45,018 nt of DNA from Gnetum montanum (GCA_015680685.1 MNCI01029312.1:350567-395584); one strand, 5' to 3'. Positions 1 to 9,428 are shown, counted from the stretch's first letter. Numbers and translations are program-made. Notes: generated from the letters alone by a model not told the origin.

Positions 1-488
1 GTTGGATTGTTGGTCCTAAGGAATGGTCTTTTTGGTGAACGATTGTTAGAACCAACCGATATTGAAGGCTTGGAAGCCCTCGCAGTGTTAGGTTGTCACA
101 GTTGAGTGGGATTTACTCTAGGCTTTGTTGGAGTGGTTGGTGGTGCAGCCACAGGAGTAAGAGATGCGGATGGATTTGGAGGATATCATGGGTATGGGGT
201 GTTTCCCGAAGGAGAAGGAGTCCTAAAATATTCCTGAAGTTGGTAGTAACATGGAGGTTTTATGTGACCCATAGAGTCACCTGGGAAAATCGGCCGCTAC
301 ACATAATATCCATGAGAGTCAGGCTGTTGGTAAGTTTATTGATGTGTTGGCGGTGGCATCCCCCATGACTATGGGTATTGCCACTGCTGATGTTGTCCAA
401 TAGACTATGGAGGTGTTCCACTTGGGTAATATGTTAAGGGTTGGTGGAACTACCTTGGGTTACCTTGTGGATACGGTAACCTTCAGGG
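1..488 (-). pseudogene. Ty3/gypsy gag C-terminal tail, inverted piece (family A)
   Basis: Read on the minus strand, this piece gives a degenerate proline-, glutamine- and tyrosine-rich stretch like the C-terminal gag tails at 20480-20850 and 32400-32760; shared pieces include YPQGN and SWGMPPP. It is therefore the gag tail of the element whose pol lies at 816-4458, but in the opposite orientation to that pol. Bases 1-207 are an exact reverse complement of 490-696, and the junction is one N at 489. The true gag order is probably the reverse complement of 208-488 followed by the plus strand from 490. Several stops interrupt every frame. The assignment to gag is by similarity within this window. 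Confidence 0.65.
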
Positions 489-489
489 N

Positions 490-696
490 GGGAAACACCC
501 CATACCCATGATATCCTCCAAATCCATCCGCATCTCTTACTCCTGTGGCTGCACCACCAACCACTCCAACAAAGCCTAGAGTAAATCCCACTCAACTGTG
601 ACAACCTAACACTGCGAGGGCTTCCAAGCCTTCAATATCGGTTGGTTCTAACAATCGTTCACCAAAAAGACCATTCCTTAGGACCAACAATCCAAC
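490..696 (+). repeat. Right arm of a perfect 207-bp inverted repeat (left arm 1-207)
   Basis: Position 1 pairs with 696 and 207 with 490, with no mismatch or indel that I can find. The arms are separated by 281 bases of gag-tail sequence and one N at 489. A perfect inverted repeat inside an otherwise decayed element, meeting at an N, fits an inverted scaffold join of overlapping contigs better than a real foldback. Confidence 0.9.
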
Positions 697-815
697 CAAT
701 CCTTCTCCCTCACAAGCAGTTGAGCATCCTAACACCCCCCATAACCAATACGATTTTGGGAAACCCTCCAGCAACAAAATCACGTCCAATGCATACAGTT
801 ATGTTAATGCATACA
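490..815 (+). pseudogene. Ty3/gypsy gag C-terminal tail, correct orientation (family A)
   Basis: The plus strand from 490 encodes a proline-, serine- and threonine-rich tail (for example TPVAAPPTTPTKP near 540-580) that runs into the protease region. One frame carries the low-complexity gag tail to about 820. The frame opened at 642 continues into the protease, so gag and pol may be in different frames here or a frameshift lies between them. This is the structural protein tail only; the capsid and any zinc-binding part are missing upstream. Confidence 0.55.
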
Positions 816-1480
816 GTAACTGACTGGATCAAGGTTGGCCACCTCCCAAAGAAATTATCAGATCTGGGAGTTCCCTTAGTTTACCTCCAAGTCACTGGGA
901 ATGAACCCCATAAAGCTCTCCTCGATTCAGGTTCTGGAGTCAACTTAATCTCACAAAAATTGTATAACACCTGGAACCTGCCTCCACTTAAGAAGAGCAA
1001 CGTTTGCCTAGAGCTGGCTGACTAATCCATCACTGTTCCTCTGGGGTAGGTTGAGGACATTGTTACCATTGTCGGTGGATGGTCATATCCAGCTGATTTC
1101 CTAGTGATCCAAATAAACAATGACAAAGGGGATTTCCCAATTATCATGGGAAGGGCATGGCTAAATACAATTGACGCATGCTTAGGAATTCATAACCTTT
1201 CCCTGGAAATATCCAAGAAAAATACGTTTGGAAAAATTGAGAGGAAAAGAGTTCCATGCATCGCATATAGTAACATAGGGTGTCATTGTGTGCAGAAATC
1301 ATGGGTAATGCGAAGTTTAACATTGCCTGCATGCGATCAGTGTGCACAAGACATTGATATACAAAAGTGCCTATATGCAATAGCCACACAACAAGAAAAC
1401 ACCCAGTGGCTAATGGCTGATAAAGATAACAGCCCAACTACCTGCATGGAACTAGCTGAGGGAATAACTAATGCTTACCT
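816..1480 (+). pseudogene. Ty3/gypsy aspartic protease (family A)
   Basis: This is the retroelement aspartic protease that would cleave the gag-pol polyprotein. The active-site motif reads LLDSGSGVNLIS, with the catalytic Asp at 923-925; a DSG variant is normal in this group. Downstream, DFLVIQ and GDFPIIMGRAWL resemble the family's flap and C-terminal conserved parts. The frame from 642 runs through 1829 with stops at 1023-1025 (taa) and near 1050, each one transition away from a sense codon. A matching protease is at 32985-33500 in family C, where the catalytic Asp is lost. Between protease and RT is a roughly 300-residue linker found in both copies. Confidence 0.85.
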
Positions 1481-1769
1481 TGAAAGCGCAGACATATTAG
1501 AGCAAGTCCATTGCCAACTCCCAACCTTTAACTCCAAAAATATTAATTGGAGGAAGTTGGAGATTCCTGAGGAGTTTAAACAAGAACCCCTAGAGTTAAA
1601 ACCGTTACCCACCGGTTTGGAATACGTGACCCCCAAAAACGAAAAACTGGTGATCATCAACGCAAAGCTCGCACCCATGAAAAAAGAAAGTTTGCTAAGG
1701 GTGATAAACAAGTGGTCAACCGCATTTGCTTGGTCGTACCTTGAACTAACTGGAATAGATCCTCGGATA

Positions 1770-2560
1770 TGCCAGCATAGGATTTATACAAACCCCTCTA
1801 TGAAACCTCGCAAGCAACCTCAGAGGTGATTGAACCCAAAACTAAAACAAATAGTAAAAGAGGAACTAGAGCAACTTCTCAAAGCAGGGTTCATTTACCC
1901 TATCGCTGACAGCGAATGGGTTAGTCCTCTTGTCATCGTACCGAAAAAGGAAGGTAAATGGAGGGTATGTATAGATTTTAGGCTATTAAATATGGCAACA
2001 TTCAAAGACCACTTNCAACTTTCTGGATGGATATAGTGGGTACAACCAAATACGAATTGTGCCAGAAGACCAAGCCAAAACAATGTTCACGAGTCCTTGG
2101 GGAACGTTCACATATAAACAAATGCCTTTTGGCTTGTGCAATGCACCTGCCACGTTCCAACGCTTAGTTCTAAGCATTTTTTAACAAGAAATAGGCAATG
2201 GAGTGGAAGTCTTCATGGACGACTTCTCCACCTATGGGACGAGCTTTGATCAAGCCCTCAACCAGTTAGAGCAAGTATTGAAACGATGTGTTGAAACCAA
2301 CCTCAAGCTCAACTGGCAGAAGAGCCATTTGATGGTTCAAGAGGGCATCATGCTAGGGCACAAAATTTCGCAATCAAGAATTGAGGTAGATCCAAAAAAA
2401 ATTAAGGTCATCCAAGGAATCACCTGACAACTAGAAATTGTTAAAGACGTTAGGTCATTCCTTGGACACACTGGCTACTACAGGAGGTTTATTGCGAACT
2501 TTTCTAAAGTTGCCAAACCGTTGGTAGAATTAACAAAAAAAGATGCATCATTCGAATGGA
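1770..2560 (+). pseudogene. Ty3/gypsy reverse transcriptase (family A), with N-marked internal loss
   Basis: This RNA-dependent DNA polymerase would copy the element RNA in cytoplasmic particles. Recognisable blocks are EWVSPLVIVPKKEGKWRVC (about 1912-1970), DFRLLN, a YSGYNQI block after the N, MPFGLCNAPATFQR (about 2125-2165), the catalytic FMDD box at 2212-2223, LGHKIS, and [13 protein letters not shown] (about 2457-2495). The FMDD aspartates are present. At 2015 an N replaces roughly 60 bases that are present in the family C copy (34170-34230), including the first part of the block holding the first catalytic Asp, and the frame changes across it. Stops at 1827-1829, 2182 and 2425-2427 interrupt the rest. 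Confidence 0.9.
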
Positions 2561-3030
2561 CCAGGGAATGTGAACAAGCATTCCAAGCTCTTAAATAGAG
2601 GCTTGTGGAAACTCCTATTCTACAAGCACCCGACTGGTCCAGACCGTTCCATATCATGACCGATGCATCCAATTATGCTTTAGGAGCTGTACTGACACAA
2701 CTAGATGAACAAAAATGACCTTATTACATCCATTGTGCCAATAAGAGTATCACCGGTGCACAACTTAACTACATGAATATAGAAAAAGAATTAATGGCTG
2801 TTGTGTTTGCATTGGATAAATTTAGGCACTATGTATTGGGTTACAAGGTATATGTCCACACAGATCATAGTGCAATTAGGTTCCTTATGAATAAGCCAAC
2901 GGTTAGCCCATGTATCATACGTTGGCTAGTGATTCTTCAGGAGTTCGATTTAACTATTGTTGACCGCAAGGGTACCGATAACGTAGTCACCGATCACTTA
3001 TCTCGGTTGCATTGGGACAACAAAGAGGAT
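2561..3030 (+). pseudogene. Ty3/gypsy RNase H (family A)
   Basis: RNase H would degrade the RNA strand of the RNA-DNA hybrid and make the polypurine primer. The motifs appear in order: FHIMTDASNYALGAVL (catalytic Asp near 2660), NYMNIEKELMAVVFALDKFRHY (Glu near 2785), VHTDHSAIRFLMNK (Asp near 2860) and NVVTDHLSRL (near 2980-3010), so the acidic residues are kept. It continues in the frame of the RT after the N. Stops at 2596-2598 (tag) and 2716-2718 (tga) break it; from 2773 the frame is open to 3471. Confidence 0.9.
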
Positions 3031-3179
3031 GAATATGCAGTATCTGACCATTTTCCTGATGAAACCCTCTTTGCTGGTGTAATAAATAATCAACCCACAA
3101 AAGTAAACTGGTATGGCAGCATTCTTACTTATCTCACTTCGCAACAAATACCACAGAGATTAGACTTTAGGAAGAAACA

Positions 3180-4458
3180 AAAGTTTCTTCACAAAATCAA
3201 GTACTTCATGGAAATCGGGGGACAACTTTATAAAGTCTACCCCGATGGCTTGGTTCGAGGGTGTGTACCCAATCAAGATCAATTAAAAGTTCTCCAGGAT
3301 GCTCATGAGGGCCCCTGTGGGGGTCATTATGCTGGGAGACGAACGACTACTAAAATCCTACTTGTGGGATATTATTGGCCAACACTATTTCGGGACGCCC
3401 ATAATTTTGCCCAATCCTGTGAGCACTGCCAACGTGATGGGGGAATGAATGCTAGGATGGAGGGTCCACAATAATGGATTCAGCCTTTAGAACCCTTTGA
3501 CATCTGGGGGATAGATTTTATGGGACCGATTACACCAATGTCCAACGGAAAAGCGTATATAATCATTGCTATTGATTACTTAACCAAATGGGCTGAAGCA
3601 GCTGCTATAATAGATTGCACATCATCTACAGCTGCATGATTTGTACAACAACAAATTGTTAATAGGTTTGGTGTGCCACGTGCACTTATTTCTGATAATG
3701 GAACACATTTTACGGCTGCAACCTTTAGAAAGTTGATGCAACACTTAGGGGTTGAGCATAAAGTGACCACACCTTACCACCCCCAAGCTAATGGTCAAGT
3801 TGAGGTTACTAATAGGGAGATTACCAGAATATTAGCATGAACAATTAGCAAATTTAGGTGAGACTGGAGCACGAAACTAAATGACGCTCGTTGGGCGTAT
3901 CGCTCCACTTGGAAGCTCCCTACAGGATATTCTCCCTATGAGCTAGTGTACGGGAAACTTCCAAAACTACCTATATAGAGTAAGCTCCGTACACTGTCCA
4001 TGGTTTGCGAACTTTACCTAGATCTCGACCTAGCACAAAAACAACGACTAGCAACTTTGAATGTGTTAGATGAGAATCGATTGGTTGCACTATCGTTAAA
4101 TGAGCTACACAAGGCACACAGTAAACAACATCATGACTTAAGGATCTAAAGGTTTAAGTACCAACCAGGAGATAAGGTCCTTTACTGGAACCCCACACAT
4201 GTACCCCAACGTACAAAGTTTCAAACCTTGTGGGAAGGACCTTATATTATTCATACTACCTTTCCCTCTGAAGCCATGATGATATATAAGCCTAACAGCC
4301 CAGATAAAAGGTTATTGGTTAATGTACAACAAACAAAACCCTTTCGTGAAGCCGCAATGGCCAGTGCAAATTACGCCTCCACCTGCGGGCAACCACGCTC
4401 ATTATTTCGGATCTCTCCCTTACAACTCAGTCATGGGGGAGATGGCCACCTATGCTAA
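3180..4458 (+). pseudogene. Ty3/gypsy integrase with intact catalytic triad residues (family A)
   Basis: This enzyme would insert the cDNA into chromosomes. The N-terminal zinc domain shows HEGPCGGH followed by CEHC (about 3302-3430). The core has Asp in WGIDFMG (3514-3516), Asp in ISDNGTHF (3694-3696) and Glu in GQVEVTN (3802-3804), giving D-x59-D-x35-E, the usual spacing. The GPY-like C-terminal part includes PGDKVLYWN and WEGPYII (about 4168-4250). No chromodomain is visible before the last stop at 4456-4458. Six or so in-frame stops (3472, 3637, 3838, 3859, 3976, 4147) make it a pseudogene despite intact catalytic codons. Confidence 0.92.
4427..4440 (+). promoter_or_regulatory. Polypurine-tract-like motif, internal copy 1
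   Basis: CTCAGTCATGGGGGA here resembles the sequence directly before the 3' LTR at 6392-6406. It overlaps the last codons of pol. It may be an extra plus-strand primer site or a chance or duplicated G-rich motif. Confidence 0.35.
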
Positions 4459-4603
4459 TCATATGGGGCCCTTAGTTCTTTTTCAATTTTTGTTTTACAC
4501 ATTTTTGTTTTATAATGTTTTTGTTTTACACATTTTTGTTTTACAAATTTCTTTAACTTTTCATTGTTTTTGTTTTACAACATTGTTACACTTTTCTATT
4601 TTA

Positions 4604-4627
4604 TGTGTGTGTGTGTGTGTGTGTGTG
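4604..4627 (+). repeat. (GT)n microsatellite
   Basis: A run of about twelve TG units ends in GCGCGC. It makes a spurious CV-repeat peptide in the overlapping frame. Confidence 0.95.
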
Positions 4628-5610
4628 CGCGCCATCCACCATGTAAGTTCGTCACCCAATAAGTGTTCAGACCGATGGAATGAACTATTTTCATATTGAT
4701 TGCTAATGTTTGGTTTTTACCTTTAAGTTACAATGTTGATACTAAGGTGTGTTTCTTTTGATATGACAGGCAATGAGATCACTTCATCCATCCATCCATC
4801 AAAGTCTTTGGTTTCTCTTGGCTTGGACGTGTACAGTTTTCCTTTTAATAAGAACTCTAACGAATCGGTGACTGGGTACTTCTCAAACTAACGAAGGACT
4901 CAAGGATTGCAAAGGGTGTGACTTCAAGGGAACTTGATGTTTTTGTGTTGGTCATTCTCTTGGGTGCTTAGGTGTTTCTTCTTGAGTTTTCTTACTGTTC
5001 CGATGTTACCCAATTATCAGAAGTTGAGACAATAAAAATAAGAAGTCTTTGCATGGTGTGGTCCCCACGCATAAAAACACAAAACAAAAAAAAAAAAAAA
5101 AACCAAAATGAGGATTCAAAGAAAACCCCTTAGATGAAATAAAATTTTGGCTACAAGCACTGGTTATGGATCCAAAGTGTTCCCTCTAACTAAGGCCCTT
5201 CTCGATTCCCATTCTCTCCTTTGTTTCGTCGGAATGGTGGTGGCTCTTTGACGATGCATCCTTGTTATCCACATTGATGGTTTAACTGAATGCATTAATG
5301 CAAAGTCACTGGAAGTGGTTGGTTTGAGCCCGGAGTTGGAATGAGATTTGCCAAGTCACATTAACCATAAAACACACAAGGGGCTGTACACCACCTTGTT
5401 CTTGGGATTCCATTCCACTTCTCTTCTCTCCATCCTTCTCTCCATTGTTCACCTCATTGCCGGTTATATCATTAGTGTATATATTTTGGTTGATGCATTG
5501 TTTTCTTTTTGGTAAATTCTTGCGGTTAAGACTTTAACTCTTGTTTCACAAGACATTCCTAGAGCCTATGGACTCTTTGAGTGTGGGTTTGTCAGGGCAT
5601 TAATGGCATG

Positions 5611-5636
5611 AGCCTGCTTTGGGGAGGACCCACTGA
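5611..5636 (+). promoter_or_regulatory. Conserved non-coding block shared with family B
   Basis: AGCCTGCTTTGGGGAGGA is identical here and at 22415-22432, followed by a shared CCACT one base later. Both lie in the post-pol or post-gag leader well upstream of the third ORF. The flanking sequence is only loosely similar, so the block stands out as constrained. Its role is unknown; an RNA-level or splicing role is conceivable. Confidence 0.5.
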
Positions 5637-5808
5637 CATTCCTATTTGGAAAATTAGTTAACTTCTTTTCCTTAACATTTTGCAATTCATTTTACTTTTG
5701 TTCATTTCCATCTTGACATCCACTTCATCGATGCCATAGTTGTCCCTTTTTATCTACCTTTCTTACTCCCTTCACTTCTTCATTCTAACGCTACCAGAGG
5801 TTCGCGAT

Positions 5809-5822
5809 TAGTCATGGGGGTA
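5809..5822 (+). promoter_or_regulatory. Polypurine-tract-like motif, internal copy 2
   Basis: TTAGTCATGGGGGTA is nearly identical to the bases before the 3' LTR, but no LTR follows. A related block with the same upstream GCTACNAGAGGT lies at 36296-36322 in family C. In both elements it sits 220-280 bases before the third-ORF start. Confidence 0.45.
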
Positions 5823-6031
5823 CGGGGCTCACTTTTTTCGATTTTCTCCTAAGCCCCAAAATTTTTGATTTTCTTCCTAACCCCTACACCTTCGGTAGTC
5901 ATCATTACTACATCTTCCCAAGTCCATATCAGCCATACCACAACCCAGCCAATGGACTTACACCGAAGCAAGGTATAACCACAATGAAATTCATTTACCC
6001 TTGCTAACATAAGACTATGTTGTGTGTGCAG

Positions 6032-6268
6032 ATGGCGATCATACAACAATGGACCGGATCTGGAGGAAGCACTTGGAATGGAGCAGTGCTGCAAGCAGTT
6101 ATTCAAGGAGCAGGATCGATGATGCGCTTACAGATGGACAACGAAAGGCGCAATCTAGGCATTGGCAGCAACAAGACCTCTTCTCTTCTCTCTCCTCTCT
6201 TCTTTTCTCTCAACTGCCAACTGTGTCCTGATGGCATTGTAATAAGGTGTTCACCCTTGTTGTCATGA
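6032..6268 (+). pseudogene. Remnant of third ORF after pol (family A)
   Basis: An ATGGCG start at 6032 lies directly behind a pyrimidine/GT tract ending in CAG, as at the third-ORF starts in family B (23378) and family C (36594). The frame stays open for about 78 codons, with no domain I recognise, before a stop at 6266-6268. Compared with B and C, where this ORF region spans 2-2.8 kb, it is much shorter: only about 370 bases separate the start from the polypurine tract. It is either a deletion derivative or a different, small gene. I see no signal peptide or membrane segment to support an envelope role. Confidence 0.4.
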
Positions 6269-6391
6269 ATACCAGTTTTGTCAAGTCTTGTAATAATGAT
6301 TCGTTCACATGTCATCCCATTAGTTCCATTCCCCTCAATAATTCCATACCTACCCGATATCATTGTAAGGAACTCGAGGACGAGTTTTCAT

Positions 6392-6406
6392 TCAGTCATG
6401 GGGGTA
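6392..6406 (+). promoter_or_regulatory. Polypurine tract before the family A 3' LTR
   Basis: The G-run in AGTCATGGGGGTA ends directly at the LTR start TGATGAG. About 35 bases here match the same position in family C (39521-39555), including GAGGAYGAGTTTT, which supports it as the plus-strand primer region. Confidence 0.75.
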
Positions 6407-6431
6407 TGATGAGACACGATATGCACAAGCC

Positions 6432-6506
6432 GCGATATCGCATCCCCTGCGATATCGCCTACGCGATATCGCATCGTCCCCTGCGATATCGCCTACGCGA
6501 TATCGC
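6432..6506 (+). promoter_or_regulatory. Array of five GCGATATCGC palindromes in U3 (family A)
   Basis: Perfect 10-bp palindromes start at 6432, 6449, 6463, 6483 and 6497. The last four form two copies of a 34-bp unit, each with two palindromes separated by CTAC. The array ends 17 bases before the TATA box. It is CpG-rich in a CpG-poor window. The other family A LTRs have varied versions of it. A dimeric DNA-binding protein site or enhancer is the natural reading, but no factor can be named. Confidence 0.75.
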
Positions 6507-6522
6507 TGTCCGCTGTCAAATC

Positions 6523-6530
6523 TATAAATA
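6523..6530 (+). promoter_or_regulatory. TATA box of the family A LTR
   Basis: TATAAATA occurs here, at 44917-44924, and reversed at 19169-19176, always just downstream of the palindrome array. It is followed 168 bases later by AATAAA, a usual promoter-to-poly(A) distance in an LTR. Confidence 0.75.
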
Positions 6531-6697
6531 AGAGGCGGCACTCCCCTCATTTCCAATCCTAGGCTAGAAGTAGCGAAGCTCTGGCGGATTGATCACCCCA
6601 GAGATAGAATATTTTCCATGTGCTCATAGTAGGAGTCCCCCAAGTGAACAGTTCTTTATTCGAGAAGCTTTGTACCTGAACGCAAGTTGTGTACGAC

Positions 6698-6703
6698 AAT
6701 AAA
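6698..6703 (+). terminator. Poly(A) signal of the family A LTR
   Basis: AATAAA lies in CAATAAAGA, a context kept in LTR B (17467-17472) and LTR C (29773-29778 and 39830-39835). Confidence 0.65.
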
Positions 6704-7117
6704 GACGAGCTTTGTGGATAAACCTTGTAGTACATGGATAGGTTTATTTAATGTTATTTATTGCTTTCCTAGTAACGCGGCATGAGTACGACTTGGTTAC
6801 GAGCGTTGANCAGGGTATGTACGGCAAGTGGGAATGGATGCTGATGCTAGGATTTAGTGCTGTAGTTAGAGATAGTTTTAGTCTCTCAACCCTTCACCCT
6901 TTAGCATAGGAGATAAACCAGAAAAGACCAAAAAAATCATATACCTCAGACTTAACCATACACCGTGACAACAACAAGTAAGTTTGGGAAGACAACGATT
7001 AATTAACCCCAAGTGTTCCTTGCGGCGTATAGGCATTTAGTCTGCGGAGTTCGATCGGATCATGTGTGCTACGCTCGTTTCGTATGGTTGAGTGTAGGGG
7101 TACCTCTCCACTCATCA

Positions 7118-8081
7118 ACAGATGTAAGTATTTTCTTTTGTTTCTAAGGTTACTTGGGAGCATGTACAAGTTCATAATTATGGGCTAATATTCTAGTTTG
7201 GAGTATTTTAGTAAGCATTAGAGATGTTTTTTTTAAAAGAAGAAAAAAAAGAAGAAGAAGCCTTAAGTCATAGAAGTTAATGGTAACATGATATATTATT
7301 TGACTATTCCATAATAAAACCTTGCTAAATTCTTGAAATTACTTGTAATGTTGTGGATTTGATCTGATTGAAAAATTTCCTTTTCTGTGATCTTATTTAA
7401 TAATAGTACCATTAAAGTGGCAATTCCAAAATTTTAAGCTTTGAAATAAATAAAATAGTCTTGGTCAAATAAAATTAATTTATAAGACATTTTCCTGGAA
7501 TCATTACAAACATAGCATTACTCTTGTAGTTCTTTACTAGTATTATAACATGAATCTAAACATTTTTAAAAATTTACTATTACATTATTTTAAGAAATAT
7601 AAACATGAGATAAAATAGATTTTCTAACCCACCAAAATGTACTTAATCTCAAAATTGTGTTTCAATATGTTTAACGTGATTTTAATGTAACACAATCCTC
7701 ACAATGAGAAGATATGGTTTTCTATTTTAAAAATAAAATCTATAATGAATGTGGTAATTATTTCCTTTGGATAAGCACTATAGAAAGATGATAGAAGCAA
7801 AATATTTTAGACAAAATGACGCAACCAACTATGAGAATGAGTAGGCCATTGTCCATTACTACATGTCTTTTATATCAAGATAGAAAACCACCTAGAAATT
7901 AGTGATTCTTCTCTCTTATCACCTATTAAATCTATCATGTGTTTTCTTTTCCTCTCTTCATTCATTGTATTATAATTTGAAAACAAACCTTCTCCAAAGA
8001 AAATTGAAAAAGTTGTCATCACATGTAACAAGTCATAACTTGGAAGTTGAATAATGTGTCCAAATAGCCATTAGAAGAAAG
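7118..8081. other. Gene-free AT-rich stretch
   Basis: This is flanking DNA after the family A element. I see no coding frame, RNA gene or repeat with a partner in this window, only short A/T runs. Confidence 0.6.
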
Positions 8082-8420
8082 ATAGCATGAGAAAATTGCA
8101 ACTCACATGATGTTCATAATCTAGATCAGAGAAGCATAAATGATAGTGTGAGGGAACTGTGACTCATATTTCAATTGCAATCTAAAGAAAATGGATAAAA
8201 ATAGTGCAAGGGAATTGCGATTTGCATGGTTGTCGTAATCTAAGAAGGTAAAAAAAATAGTTCAAGCAAACTATGACTCACATGGTTGTCGCAATCTGAA
8301 CCACAGAATGAAAAATAATAGTGCAAGTGACCTACAACTTGCAAGTTCATTGCAATATGAACAATAGAAGGTCAAATAATAGTGCGATCATGCTACAAGT
8401 TGTAGAGAACACAAGAGTGC
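8082..8420 (+). repeat. Degenerate tandem repeat, about six units of 56-62 bp
   Basis: Units begin at 8082, 8143, 8201, 8257, 8317 and 8379. Each starts ATAGTGCAAG or a close variant, followed by an ACTCACATGGTTGTCGCAATCT-like core and an A-rich end. Units differ by many substitutions. No coding role is visible. Confidence 0.75.
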
Positions 8421-9224
8421 TAGTAGACTATGACTTGCATTCTCTTGTAGGCTAAACCTGTAAGCCCAAACACATAGTGTGATGACATCCAATTCGTAGG
8501 TTAACACATAACATCAAAATAATATAGGTGTAATGCAAGGAGAATTTTCTTGCATCATTAAATTTGGAAGTGTGGGGACATCGTAGCTTGTCCTCGAAGG
8601 TTGCGTGAACATGTGATACTAACAAACTACATTTTAAATCAAAATGAAAAACATAATAAACATGATGTTAAATAAATATAACTAATTATTTAAAGCCTAT
8701 ATTTGTTAATATGTTGATATAGATTTATACTTGAAACTGTAAAAAAAAAAAAAAAATATCTACTTGGACATGGTGCTAAGAAAAAAAATCTGTCCAAGAA
8801 GCAAATAAAACTGTGTGAGTAATGGTGCCACTCAGTAGAGTTTGGCATGCAAGGAAAAATGGGTGGGCAATGGCATCACTAAGGAGAGATGTTGGCTTTA
8901 GGAGAATGAACAAATGACAAAGAGGAATGGTGAATAGCAAATGACACCTAAATTTTGCAATCTTTTGTGCATATGACTTAACCTATGATGCACATGCCAT
9001 GATATTCATTTGGGAACACATCATGATTTAGTATGAGCCATACATGACCATAGCATATTCATTATCAGGTTTGTTGCATCTCTCTAGAATTGATGTGACA
9101 TCTATTGGAAGTTGCAACGCATCGATCAGTTTGACTATGAGTATTAAAATGAAGGATGCTAGTTGCTCCAAGTTATAAAGTTTAGGTTCAAATAAGTTCA
9201 AAGTTTCTTGGTACAACATATTAG
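8421..9224. other. Gene-free stretch
   Basis: No gene is recognised. A near-palindrome, TGCAAGGAGAATTTTCTTGCA-like, lies near 8534-8554, and an A-run near 8742-8756. Confidence 0.5.
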
Positions 9225-9335
9225 TTTTGGGGCAGGAACAGGGTGGGTTGGATCAAAAAGACCAATTATTATTATTATTATTAAAAAAATTTTAAAGTAC
9301 ATTATATTATCAAAGAGAAAGTCTAGAGAAAAATT
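9225..9335 (+). repeat. Dispersed repeat, copy 1 (partner 14495-14610)
   Basis: A G-rich start, a TTA/AAT triplet run and then AGTACATTA followed by ATCAAAGAGA are shared in the same order with 14495-14610. The two copies lie either side of the copia body. They may be two fragments of one older repeat. Confidence 0.45.
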
Positions 9336-9428
9336 CTATCTTGCAAGATCAAGTGCTTCAATAAATGAATTTATAAGAATTATTCAAACTATGACAAAGA
9401 AAGAAGAAAGGAAAGATAAACAATGAAG

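Larger units (their letters stand above)
4459..5808 (+). other. Post-pol non-coding region of family A
   Basis: No convincing coding frame is present. It begins with T-rich repeats of TTTTGTTTTACA (4490-4590), then a GT microsatellite (4604-4627), an A-run near 5083-5101, and a GC-richer conserved block at 5611-5636 that recurs in family B at 22415-22438. An acceptor-like tract ends with cag near 4769-4771. The position between integrase and a third ORF is where Athila/Tat-type elements often hold a long leader or intron. Confidence 0.6.
490..7117 (+). mobile_element. Ty3/gypsy LTR retrotransposon family A, 3' portion (gag tail to 3' LTR)
   Basis: The order is gag tail, protease, RT, RNase H, integrase, a 1.6-kb post-pol region, a third-ORF remnant, a polypurine tract and a 3' LTR. 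RT before integrase places it in Ty3/gypsy. The integrase wording ([27 protein letters not shown]) and the lack of a chromodomain fit the Athila/Tat branch. The 5' LTR, primer site and most of gag are outside the window. Pol has about a dozen in-frame stops and one N-marked deletion, so the copy cannot be autonomous. Its LTR is less decayed than those of families B and C, and it keeps many CpG sites. Confidence 0.85.
6407..7117 (+). repeat. 3' LTR of family A (about 0.7 kb plus an N gap)
   Basis: It starts TGATGAG and ends CTCATCA, a 7-bp inverted terminal match. It contains a palindrome array (6432-6506), a TATA box (6523-6530) and AATAAA (6698-6703), so U3, R and U5 can be placed roughly. 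Other copies are the antisense solo LTR at 18462-19243 and the cut copy from 44804. An N at 6810 hides roughly 100 bases, judged from the other LTR families. The final part (about 7050-7117) is shared in outline with LTRs B and C. Confidence 0.9.

Noticed and set aside
363-376. CCCCCATGACTATGGG in the gag tail as another polypurine tract (minus strand)
   Set aside because: It lies in coding sequence for a Trp-Gly-Met-Pro segment of gag and recurs in family C gag (32505) for the same reason.
4322-4699. 125-codon open frame after integrase
   Set aside because: It is out of frame with pol, made of T-rich low complexity and the GT microsatellite (CVCVCV); no domain.
6103-6363. Minus-strand 86-codon frame opposite the third-ORF remnant of family A
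   Set aside because: Shadow of the plus-strand sequence; no motif, no promoter, no counterpart in B or C.
8082-8420. Tandem repeat considered as a CRISPR-like array
   Set aside because: Units are diverged along their whole length with no identical repeats and unique spacers, and the context is eukaryotic retroelements.
9208-9426. 72-codon frame before the putative copia LTR
   Set aside because: It contains an isoleucine run from a TTA triplet repeat and a dispersed non-coding repeat; not gene-like.
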